A stretch of 64,000 bases of DNA. It comes from Albugo candida. Taxonomy: Eukaryota > Oomycota > Peronosporomycetes > Albuginales > Albuginaceae. Position 1 is the first letter of the stretch, and each line of letters begins with the position of its first letter. The notes beneath the pieces are model-generated. The model was not told the DNA's origin. It did not search any database and was given only the letters and a program-made list of their open reading frames with translations. Position numbers and translations under genes: made by a program. Location: positions 49,668 through 113,667 of the forward strand of contig CAJNAR010000186.1 of the NCBI GenBank assembly GCA_905220665.1, written 5' to 3'. This document shows positions 21,143-31,101 of this stretch, one piece after another.

Positions 21143-22622
21143 TCAGGGCGAATCCGTTTCGTCGTATTGCACAGAGAGCTCCTCGCCTTGCTACACAATA
21201 CACACATTACAATGGTAAACATTGGGCACCGCGAAAGCCGCACCCACCTTCACATTCTTGATCACAAAGACGCTAGCCTGTCCACTCCGAGTAAAAAGGA
21301 CGGTACAATTCGGGGTGACATTGTGGTTCATAGTGCAAATGATTGGTAAGAAGGCGCTGCCAATCACATTCGGTATCAAGATATCCATTGAATCAGAATC
21401 AGAATCAGATAATTCCGCATTGGTTTCTGATAACACCAACAATAGCGTTTGTTGTACGCGTTGAATGCTTTCTTCAAGAGTGCTTGAAATGAGTTGTTCG
21501 GTCTGTAAGTCCATCAATGATATCTGAAGCGTTTGGAATGGATGATCGATTTCCATGCGAATGTTTTTCACAACAAACAATCCGACAAGCTGCGCATATA
21601 CATCCACATTCAGGCATTCTTTGCAGGCTGTTATAACCGATTCTGCAGTGAACGCTGGACTGGAACTTCCAATCGAATCTAAGAAACTGGCCACATTTTC
21701 CATCAATCCAACCATCAAGTACTCAAACGCTTGATGCAACACTGCTTCTAAACTTGCTCGAAATGCTTCCTCACTCTTCCCGTAATGTTCTTCTCTTTCA
21801 AATTCTGCTACATTCCACCACGGTGGCGTATTGAATTGCTCAATGACAGCCCGCGCGTTTGGTAAATTGCTGGTCTTAATGTACCCAATCAAAATCTTGG
21901 CCAAAATTTTCGCTGCAAGAACAAATAGCTCATTCGTTTCTACGGAAACGAATTGTGAGAACGAATTGTGATGAATTGAATTGAATCGTACGTTTTGCGA
22001 ATGCAAAAAATTGTGTGATGGCCGAAACCTGTTGCTTGGAACCAGCGCAGAGGAGACCGTGTGAGTCCCAGAATGCATCCTGCTGACATTCGATAGAGCA
22101 GTATATCTCATCCTCACAGGAAGGACACTTGACTGCGCTTTCCGCAAGCGAAAAAACTTCACAAGCATCTTGCAACCGCCCGATTGCAGACGACTCGACT
22201 TCGATCGGACTGAACGACTTAGTCTGATGCATGCTAAAGTACGAAATTGTATCTCGCAGATCTTGCAGGCTTGCGATCTGATTCTGATTCGAAATTTTTC
22301 TCATTTGTGCGATTTGATGGACACGAGCCCATTCCGCTTCTAATTCGATCAACGGCGTGAAACAATTGGCGCAACAAGTAATGTGCATTTTGTTGACTTC
22401 TTGTTGTAATGCGGCATATGGAAGTTCTTTCCATAATAGTTCGGTTGGATGACAGGACTTGGTGGCGTAAATGGCTTTAGCGGTCTGATCAGAAGACACA
22501 TGATTACAAGCGATTGGTGCAGAAGGAAGATGACGCTCTATTAATTGCTGAATGTAATTGCCAGCAATCGGAATCGATATTGGTTTCTCCTTCGCATCCA
22601 CCGAATTTGCCGCTTTTATCAT
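21143..22622 (-). CDS. SET/MYND-like protein, paralogue B
   Basis: Exons 21992-22622, 21248-21939 and 21143-21190 give 456 residues. The small last exon is supported because it restores VIKNVKQGEELSVQYDE, the normal end of a SET domain. It lacks the long Ser/Thr-rich N-terminus of paralogue A but shares the cysteine cluster (CCANCFTPL, CPSCEDEIYCSIECQQDAFWDSH), the helical middle, and the segments MEIDHPF and GSAFLPIICTMN. The NHS motif reads MNHNVTPNCTVLF, so the usual Cys is replaced. Paralogues A and B lie in opposite orientation, 1.1 kb apart, with PLAC8 between. The degenerate NHS motif makes catalytic activity doubtful. Confidence 0.8.
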
Positions 22623-23101
22623 GTTAATGCATACGTTTTTTGGAAGAAGATAATGTGCCGATGGTGTAAGCTCTATAGTGCGCGTTCGATGATAGGCGAC
22701 ATGGTAAAGATGTTGACAATATAAGAAGAAAGACGTAGAAAAAAAGAAGGCAGTAAAGAGAACTCTTACTTAGTTGCTCTATGGAATTCCACATGGCGAC
22801 CAATTCAAGGTTGTCATTGGATGATATTGTACACAGGAATATCAACATAGGAGATACATTGTATATTATACCAATCACAATGCGTAGAGGGCCGCCTATG
22901 TGAGAGACACAGAACAAAGCCGCGCGTAATACGGTAGTTTTTCGTACAAAATGCGGCCATATTCGTCAGTACAGAGGCAGTTTGAGAATGAGAAGGTAAC
23001 GACCCGGGTTTCTGTGCCGGGTCTGCGCGGTGACTTGGGGCAGGGATCCACACAATGATTAAAAGAAACGGCTTAACGAATTGCTCACAGTGGTCTCTAC
23101 T
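22623..23101. other. Intergenic region upstream of SET paralogue B
   Basis: No supported gene is seen. A 7-bp inverted repeat (GACCCGG and CCGGGTC separated by eight bases) occurs near 23001-23022 in a locally GC-rich patch, possibly a hairpin or a palindromic binding site. Confidence 0.35.
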
Positions 23102-23428
23102 ATGCTATCATTGCAGATTATAGATATCTTTCTGATCTATACATATGGACAAACGCAAATTTCACTACTCGGAACGACATGTTGCCCCATTGAGTCGAGA
23201 ACGTCGGTGAGTATGTCGATACCAGGAGCGTCTCCAGGCGTGTGGTATCACAAAATGACGTATGAGGCGATTATGTGTCTCACGTTCCGGTGTGATGTGC
23301 GCGGCTTGCTTAACAAGAGTGACGCTATTCTATGTGAGACGTCTGACAAGTCGGGTAACCAATTGCTTCTACGGTCCTCCACATCCACACTTTCCTCCTA
23401 TCAGGGTTGCGGAAGGAACTGTGCATAA
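23102..23428 (+). CDS. Hypothetical short Cys-containing protein, weak
   Basis: An open frame from ATG at 23102 encodes 108 residues starting with a hydrophobic segment (MLSLQIIDIFLIYTYGQ) and containing eight cysteines scattered over the rest. No family is recognised and there is no supporting splice or promoter evidence. It may be a small secreted protein or a chance frame; I lean towards chance. Confidence 0.2.
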   Translation: MLSLQIIDIFLIYTYGQTQISLLGTTCCPIESRTSVSMSIPGASPGVWYHKMTYEAIMCLTFRCDVRGLLNKSDAILCETSDKSGNQLLLRSSTSTLSSYQGCGRNCA

Positions 23429-23731
23429 TTTGCTAGGCCAGAATAGTTTTTGTCCAATCACTTTACGTCGGATGGAAACACACGACTACGTCATTGATTA
23501 AAAAATCAAGCTTTAGCATTAGTTATATCGCAGCATCGGATGTAAGGGGGTTACTGCCGTAGTCAATTGTATGGCGTACTTAGGCAATCATGCTTGCAAA
23601 GAATACATGTATCCTCCATGGTAAAGTATTTGACACAGAGAAATGACTGTAACCTATACTTTTTTACCCAGACCTATAGGATGCGTAACCTCTTCATTTG
23701 GATAGAACGATAAGATATGCAATAATAGCCG

Positions 23732-25306
23732 CTAGGAGATGTTTGCAGGTTTAAATACATTGAACCCATCGCCTGCAGTGCTCACAAGAACGCCGGGGCA
23801 CTGCGGGTGAAAATGAAGCTCTTTGATATCTTTTTGCCCCTGATGAATGAATAATAATTGTGGAGGGACTTCACACTGTACCCCTTTCGAGTCCGCATCA
23901 TTTATAAAATCAGATGCATCCACGTCTTCTTCCACGCTTAAATCCCATATACTAATCTGATTATCTGCACCTGAGACAGCGATTACAGACTCATCGCACG
24001 GATGCCATTCCAGCGATGTGATTGGAGCTGTGTGATACCGAAAATGAGCGACTGGAGTTTCTCTACACAAATCAAATATTATGACAGACCATTAGGAATA
24101 GGTACACGAAATGACTTACGCTTTGAAATTTCGGAGATCCCAAATTTTGAAAGATCCGTCATCAGATCCAGATGCTAAGAGATGTGCGACATTTCGGTTC
24201 CAACTGAGTACATTCACGTCATCATCATGACCTGTGACATTTATCATAGAGCCAGCTTTGCGTCGCGTGTCCCAGATCCGGATCGTTTTATCAGCAGAAC
24301 CAGATGCAAATACAGTGGCTTCGTTGGGACTCCATTGGAGGTCCTCAATAGAGCTCTGGTGACCTGAGAAGGGGACTTTGTCGATCACCCAGGCGCTCTC
24401 TTGAGGCAACCATCGATAGATAAATTTGCTACAGTCACCCGTTAGCAGGTGGCCTTTCGAAACAAGCGACCAATCCATTGCAAAGCCTTCCTCTGGATGG
24501 CCGTGAAATGTTTGCACAGGTATCACCTTTGTCGCTATCGATGGATCATTTCCATTCAAAGAATCAAGTTGTGTTGAAATATCCCAAATATGAACCTTTC
24601 CAGTATCAGACCACGTAGCAACAATTGAAGAGGATTGATGCATCGAGCGTATACGATTAATGCCTCCTTTATGCGGTATTGTGCGTGTATGTAGAACTGA
24701 ATTGTGGTCCGTGTTATTTTCTGAGTCTGAGTCATCCGAATCAGATTGTGATGTTTTGCTGCGATGTAATTCAGTCATTTTCATGATAGTGATCTGATTC
24801 TCTTCAGATTTGAGCGCTTGTGATCCAGCAACCATAAAAACAGTCATTGGAAACTAGTGAAAAGCAATGTTAGCACAAAACACTAAGCAATACACATGAT
24901 CATCACATACTTGAGTACGACAGTTGCCTAAATCGTCTCGGAGGATATCGATACTCAAAGCAGGCCATTCGGCAGTTATTGCGTGGTACATATCATAAGC
25001 GCTACTATCATAATCGAGTTCTTCGTCCTCTGCAAGAGTATCAACACCAGGTAAAAACACTTTGTGTTGTGTGTGCATATGGGAACGGTCTTCCTCTTGC
25101 ATGGCTTGATCATCATTATCTGTGGCATCAACAACCACATTATCTTCTTCCGAGTCATGCATGAAATCGTCTTCGCTATCGCCTTCACTTTCGGAAAAGC
25201 TTTCACAATTTGCATTGTCTTCATGATCATCTATCCCATGAGCTTGATCTGAAACTTCCGATGGGTTTGATGCCGCTTTTTGGTGATTTCCAGTCTTTGG
25301 CTTCAT
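23732..25306 (-). CDS. GRWD1: Glutamate-rich WD-repeat protein 1 (GRWD1/Rrb1)
   Basis: Exons 24911-25306, 24120-24853 and 23732-24062 give 486 residues; both introns are 57 nt. The N-terminus is acidic (SESEGDSEDDF), followed by the family segment KVFLPGVDTLAEDEELDYD and YDMYHAITAEWPALSIDI, which fits histone-binding WD proteins. WD repeats follow: GFAMDWS, FSGHQSSIEDLQWSPNEATVF, SADKTIRIWDTR, GHDDDVNVLSWN and SDDGSFKIWDLR. The last exon adds APITSLEWHP and a final blade. The family acts in ribosome large-subunit biogenesis as chaperone of uL3 and can bind histones. ATG at 25306-25304 is chosen because no upstream in-frame ATG exists. Confidence 0.94.
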
Positions 25307-25545
25307 TGATCCTTGATATCCAGCCACCGCAAAGAAGCAGCTGATTGGGTACTTGGTAGTATATTACTGGTTAATAATCACGTCGTGTTTACGTGCACGA
25401 TTGGCTGAAAGATGAATGTCTATGGCACATCCGTAGCTCATGTTATTTACGAGACACAAAACTAGGAGGAAGAAATTGATTAAATCAATATGATTGGGCT
25501 GTTACGTCGTGACATCCTATTGGCGATAATGTGCTAGCTCAGAGT
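25307..25545. promoter_or_regulatory. Bidirectional promoter of GRWD1 and the NEDD8 E1 subunit
   Basis: This 239-bp gap separates two divergent start codons. It contains four ATTGG boxes (25344, 25400, 25493, 25519), spread over both halves. The arrangement suggests shared NF-Y-type control. No TATA box is visible. Confidence 0.5.
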
Positions 25546-27353
25546 ATGACTGCCGATAAAAGTACGAAATACGATCGACAATTGCGACTTTGGGGTCCCG
25601 AAGGCCAAGAAAAGCTTGAAAATACGCACGTTTTACTGGTGAATGCGAGTGCAACAGGATGCGAGGCTTTAAAGAATCTTGTTTTACCTGGAATTGGTAA
25701 ATTCACGATCGTAGACAATCAAAATATCACGATTGCGGAATGCTCGCGGAACTTTTTCGTATCTCATTCGGACTTGGGATCTTCAAGAGCTTCCTCGGCG
25801 ACCAGAAATCTTCTTGAGTTGAATCCGGAAGTGCATGGTCAGGTTAAAATGATGGATTTGAACACCGCCTTAACCGAAGGTATATCCACAAAAGTTGAGA
25901 CAAACACGTCCACTCACCGCATCGTCAGATTCATTTTTGAAACAGTTCCAGATTGTCATTGGATCACAATTGTGCGATCATGAGATCCAACTACTTAGCA
26001 AGCACTGCTATGAACACTCCATTCCTTTGATCGTTACGTTCGTGATGCAGTCTGGTTCTTCTATTCTCACTACCGGCTTGCTTTGTCGATTAGATAGCCA
26101 ATACAGTCGGTCTACTAGGATATTGCCGATTGCAAGTGGCACAACACATTATTTTGGATATTAAACCGGATCCTCCACAATTTGATCTCCGATTAGATTG
26201 TCCATTTCCAACTCTGCTCGGATTCGCTAGTCAATTGAATCTCAGTAATCTTTCCTCAATCGACCATGCTCATGTTCCCTATATCGTCATTCTGCTCCAA
26301 GCTATGGAACGTTGGCAAGAGATGCACGAAGATCGCATCCCAAAGTAAGTGTGTTGTCCACACATGTTTTATGATTACCATTTGATGTTCTACTGGCTCT
26401 AATGTTCAGGACTCTTGACGAGAAGAATGAATTCAAAAATCTCATCAAATCTATGAGCAGAAAACCGTATGGCGAGGAAGTCAATTTTACAGAAGCGGTG
26501 GACAACTCCCACAAAGCATACAGCCTCACTGAAATACCGGAAGATGCAAAAAAAGTTCTTGAATTGGCTGAAACGAAAAAGCTCTCAACGTCAGATTTGT
26601 CCAATCCGACTGCAGAAGCGATGTTTTGGATTCTCGCAAAAGCTGTTCAAGATTTCCGAAATTACAATAATGGCCGTCTTCCGCTGGCTGGAATAATTCC
26701 AGACATGACCGCCGCTACGGAGTACTATGTTACGTTACAGCAACTATATCGAACAAAAGCCCAATCAGATGCCGAGCAAGTTGCTCATTTTGCTCACAAA
26801 CGTGCGGAAATTGATGATTTGCCAATATCATCCTTGTCACTGGAACGTATTGCAGAATTCTGCAAAAAAGCGAATTGTGTTGCGGTAAGCCACAACGAAA
26901 TCAGGCATTCCCAAGTTTATTACTCGTTCGTAGATGCTACAAACAAAAAGCATCGTCCAGGAATTTGAAGCACCTGATTTCTCTGACATTGACTGGGAGG
27001 ACGAGGATCCATTACAGTCTCCGCTCATTTGGTATTTCTGTTTTCGAGCGGTACTCTTATTCCTATCCCAATTACAGCGCCCTCCTGGTGCAACTACTGA
27101 AGATCAGGAATGGTTACTGAATCATGCGCATCAATTGGCTATAAAAAGCGATATGAAAACTCATTTACCTAATTCTGATCATATCCGTGAAATATCGCGA
27201 TTTGCTTCGTCAGAACCGCACAATATTGCCGCGCTGATTGGAGGAATTGCATCTCAAGAAGCGATAAAACTCATCACGGGACAGTTTATGCCGATCAATC
27301 ATACGTATCTATACAATGGAATCAATGGGACGGCTGCAACGTACAAATTTTAA
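25546..27353 (+). CDS. NAE1: NEDD8-activating enzyme E1 regulatory subunit (APP-BP1/AXR1/Ula1)
   Basis: The subunit pairs with UBA3 to activate NEDD8. Five exons (25546-25879, 25929-26084, 26137-26344, 26410-26884, 26934-27353) give 530 residues, the normal family length. Landmarks are TKYDRQLRLWGPEGQEKLE at the N-terminus, GCEALKNLVLPGIGKFTIVD, CSRNFFV, then LRLDCPFPTL, PYIVILLQAMERW, FWILAKAVQDF, IPDMTAATEYYVTLQQLYR, and FASSEPHNIAALIGGIASQEAIKLITGQF at the C-terminal adenylation-like fold. Intron 26085-26136 has a GTCGAT donor and is the least certain junction. The 3' end faces the next gene, with 23 bp between stop codons. Confidence 0.93.
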
Positions 27354-27376
27354 TGAAATATCGATATTCAGTTAAA

Positions 27377-28362
27377 TCAATCTTTTTCCTCCAATGATCT
27401 TGCGATCGCTAGCGCGATCTCATTTTCATCGTACTTCACTTCTTTGTCCTGGACCTGCGTATTGGTACTCGTATGTGATATCACTGAATCCCCTGTAGAC
27501 TGTGCCGTTGAATTCTGCATCATTTGTGACATTTGCTGCATAAGCGTCGGATTCTGTTGCAGCATTTGCAGCGACTGGTTCAACATGTGTGGATTTTGAA
27601 AAGCTTGTGCGATCATCGGGTTTAGTTGAGAAGCCATTTGTAGTAAGGGATTGGAGCTGATAGAGGGTGATTGCGTTGTCTGCGGCGTGCTGAGCGTAGA
27701 TAGAGGCGAGTTGACACTTGCGACTGATCGAACGATGCCTACCACGTCGTCAATGACACGTTTGCCTTCATTTAATTGATTCCACTTTTCTGCGGTAGGA
27801 ACCAGCGTCAAATGATCCTAGATGAACAGATAAGGTCGACGCGCTAAAATAGGATATTGCGTACCTCAACAATTCCTTCCTGAAATCCGAGCCAATGAAG
27901 ACACTCCAAGGCGTGAGGAACGTTGAGAAGTTTGGCTTGTAATGTGACATTTGAAAGGCGAAGCTTGCGGTACTTTTCTTCATTTGGATGCTGAACAATG
28001 TTTTCACATATTTTCTGCAATGTTTGTAAAGCGGATAGTGAGTCGCCACTTGCTTTCATCTCTTCGAGATACGAGCGTAGAATAGCAGACGGTTGCGTAA
28101 TGCGTAGAAGACTTTTATTGACAGTCAAATGGATCGCACAGCCATCAAAGATTCGATACTCTCCAAGTTTCTTATCATTTTTGAGGATCTGTCCTTTGAA
28201 AATCAATCGCTGGGCAGCCACAGGATATGCAGTCGGATTCTTTTCTTCCAGTTGCTGTTTGAGTGCGAGCACCGTTGTATCTTTCAACTTATTAAGACAA
28301 ACTTGGAAAGATACGGTTTCCCCTCCGACAGCCTTTATAACGAGTTTTGATTCGGAATCCAT
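27377..28362 (-). CDS. UBL-PUB-UIM domain protein
   Basis: Exons 27865-28362 and 27377-27817 (intron 47 nt) give 312 residues. A ubiquitin-like domain covers about 6-80 (RLIFKGQILKNDKKLGEY). A PUB-type domain follows at about 105-180 (ALQTLQKICENIVQHPNEEKYRKLR and LNVPHALECLHWLGF), split by the intron, and ends in LTLVPTAEKWNQL. A Met/Gln/Asn-rich stretch resembling the STI1-like region of ubiquilins comes next, and a C-terminal UIM (DENEIALAIARSLEEKD). PUB domains bind the p97/Cdc48 tail and UIMs bind ubiquitin, so the protein likely links ubiquitinated clients to Cdc48. The assignments rest on motifs only, and the exact orthologue is not known to me. Confidence 0.8.
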
Positions 28363-29365
28363 GAATGTAATAATGACAACGGCGGCTCGTCATTATTGTC
28401 ATAGTTGTCGAGAATAAGTCAAAAAGTCGGGCAAAGTTATCGTCAAGATTATAGAATTGTTCCAATTGCTGCTTCTCCCCACGTGTTGACACAGAATGAT
28501 TGTTCCTACTTGCTCTTCAGCCATTACTGCTATCATTGTATCTATATTGAACCTGCTATAGTCTTTACGCTGTAAGAAACTTGCAGTTTATATAGAAGAT
28601 ATCTATTGAGAGTGACGTCAGGTAAAAAGAGATTTTTCTCAGCTGAGAGTATTACGCATCAAAGTTTCAATATTTATATAATCGCGTAGAAAAATTCCAT
28701 ATTGTCAGCTGGCAGATCGATAACTTCTTCCATCCCATTACTGATTTCCGATGTCTCTTTTGTAAATTACCCCAAAGCCGCCGGACCAGGTTTTCTTTTT
28801 ACATAAAAAGCACAGCTGCGTCAAACATGATGGACGTGGCTCGTAGTGCGTGTCACTATATGGGTAGCACTAAGTCATCGGGAGGTCTGTGGGTGAGAAA
28901 ATGGTCCTTGAAGAAGTGAGGCCACACGACACCTGCGGAGTTTTTATATTTCGGGAATTTACTAGTACGCCGTGTGGAAGATCTCAAGTTCTAGATGTTT
29001 TTCGAGATCCTGGTCACATCCTTGTGCGACAGTATGTAATGATTGTGATTGGCGGCTGCATTTCATATTTCTCTTTCAATCACAGTTTTTACTCGTAAAA
29101 GAAAATGTGTTTGTCCGTCTCCTACAAACGCACAAAGTTGAACATATGGCGAATTTACTTTTATATTGTGAAATATACCCAAGTTCGGTATACTTTGAAT
29201 GATCCGAGTTTGGTAAACTACCTTCCTTACACTTCGAACCCTTCTCATCACCCTGTAATAACTGGAAGCTTCTGACCCGTCTTTACTACATACAAAGAAG
29301 CTACGTAGAGCTTTTGTTTCTCACTCATTTTCGAATTTACCACTCATTTCTCACGGCTTTCTACT
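28363..29365. other. Intergenic region upstream of UBL-PUB and bZIP genes
   Basis: About 1 kb between divergent genes. It must hold both promoters. One GTGACGTCAG sequence occurs at 28613-28622, half matching the CRE consensus. Short open frames show no motif. Confidence 0.35.
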
Positions 29366-30010
29366 ATGACAATGGACATTGAGATCACACCGCTGCATTT
29401 CGAAAAGCAAAATGCGCAACAACTCTATGCACCAGCATCCATCGACACAGAGTTCCAGGACCTCCTTCAACAGGTTTTATTTGACCCAAACACTGACAAT
29501 CGAAGAGTGCAGCACGATGGATCTCACATGTTTGGTATTAGGAAAACGTTCGATACCAAACCTGAACATGTCAAACCGGAATTACCTGACGATTTGGCCA
29601 CACCGAGGGAATCCACACAAGGTTTTAAGAAAAGTATGGACGAATCCGGTTTAAATTACAAAGAACTCCGAAAATTACGCAACCGTCAAGCTGCAGCTCG
29701 CTCGAGGCAACGTGTCCAGCAAAAACTGCGAGATTTGGAGAAATTAGCGGATGATTTACAGCGTAAGAATCGACATCTCGAGAATCTAGTGCATGCATTA
29801 GCAGCAGAAAAGTGCGGAATGGGTATTGCAAACGGTAATAATCAGCTTTCTTGCGTTCCGGATTCATCAGAGGAGATTACGAGGAATAGTGGCTGGTTAC
29901 CGTACCAAAATCAAACCCACGCAGTTATCGAACAAGACGGAAATACCTACCAATCCGGGGATCCATTTACAAATGTCTTCAACTGCACCACAGAGTATGC
30001 AAACGCCTAA
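29366..30010 (+). CDS. bZIP transcription factor
   Basis: A single exon encodes 214 residues. The basic region (KLRNRQAAARSRQR) has the invariant N-x7-R pair at N106 and R114. The zipper has leucines at 124, 131, 138 and 145 in perfect heptad spacing. The N-terminal 90 residues are acidic/polar and may be an activation region. Alanine at the second and third variable positions after Asn-Arg-Gln (NRQAAARSR) resembles classical CRE/TRE binders more than the altered bZIPs known in oomycetes, but no target is shown. Candidate TGACGTCA sites elsewhere in the window are upstream of the secreted-protein family; that link is speculation. Confidence 0.85.
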   Translation: MTMDIEITPLHFEKQNAQQLYAPASIDTEFQDLLQQVLFDPNTDNRRVQHDGSHMFGIRKTFDTKPEHVKPELPDDLATPRESTQGFKKSMDESGLNYKELRKLRNRQAAARSRQRVQQKLRDLEKLADDLQRKNRHLENLVHALAAEKCGMGIANGNNQLSCVPDSSEEITRNSGWLPYQNQTHAVIEQDGNTYQSGDPFTNVFNCTTEYANA

Positions 30011-30306
30011 GCCGGATAAATATATCTATGAAGTCGAAGAAAGAATCGAACAAGAATGTGCCCACTAAAACGGGTGTCCGATCGAACATTGGGAAGCAAG
30101 AAGCACAGGGCAGAACTCATCGTTTCCCTACACACTGTGCGCGGATTTTACTTAGTGTAGTTCGAATATGTAATAAAGTAAAGGAAACATTCGATCTGAA
30201 CTTCTCGAAGTGTTTGATTGTTCCATACGATACCGAATTTATTGATATTATAGTGAGGTACGCATTCATGTACATCGTCCCCCATAAGTATACACCTCTT
30301 GAAGAA

Positions 30307-30993
30307 ATGGCCAATGTCACGGACCCATCGACACAGAGCATTCATGGCATTCACGCGCAGCATTTGATAGAGAAGATTATGCGGAACCGAATTTATTCAA
30401 GCCTATACTGGAAAGAAGAATGCTTCGGCTTAACATGTGAGACGTTAGTAGACAAAGCCATCGCACTTGATCATTTCGGAGGAACGTTTGGTGGGAACCA
30501 GAAGCCAACTCCTTTCTTGTGTCTATTGTTGAAGATGTTACAGCTGCAACCAGATCTAGAAGTAGTCCAGGAATTTATACAAAACGAAGAATACAAGTAC
30601 GTTGAAAGTGAGTCCTTAACACTTGTTCTCACACGCTGTTAGGTACGTTACCGTTCTCGGGATGGTTTACTTGAGATTGGTCGGAAAATCAGCGGATATT
30701 TATACTTTGCTGGAGCCACTATATTGCGACTACCGTAAGATTCGAAAACGAAACGTCATAGGTACGAGGGATACCACACGCGTGGATCTTGTGACTGTCA
30801 AGCTTTATATTTAGGGTGGGAAATAACACATGTCGATGAAATCGTAGATGCTTTACTTCATGAAGAGTACTATATAGATCTGACGTTGCCTCATCTCATC
30901 GATCGGTACGTCATGCAACACACTCAGCATTTGCCTCCTTTTCGTAGTGTGCTAGAAGACGCTTTAGAATCCGAATCTAGTGAAGAAGAATAA
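30307..30993 (+). CDS. PRP38: Pre-mRNA splicing factor PRP38
   Basis: PRP38 is a tri-snRNP component needed for spliceosome activation. Exons 30307-30596, 30643-30761 and 30815-30993 (introns 46 and 53 nt) give 195 residues. The start is set by MANVTDPSTQSIHG, which matches the usual N-terminus, so the open frame upstream of 30307 is leader. Landmarks are LIEKIMRNRIYSSLYWKEECF, GGNQKPTPFLCLLLKMLQLQP, the splice-restored KYVTVLGMVYLRL, LEPLYCDYRKIR, and WEITHVDEIVDALL. The protein ends in a short acidic ESESSEEE tail and lacks the long Arg/Ser extension of animal and plant forms. Confidence 0.93.
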
Positions 30994-31101
30994 AATCTTA
31001 TTTTTAACCAATCGATTTTATCGACTACCATGATTGGACCAAATCTTATGAGGTCCACATAGAAAATAGAAATCAGAGAACAAAAAGCATTGTTCGTTGA
31101 G

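Noticed and set aside
30028..30306. N-terminal extension of PRP38
   Set aside because: The family start MANVTDPSTQSIHG is at 30307. The upstream residues match no PRP38 and overlap the bZIP 3' flank.
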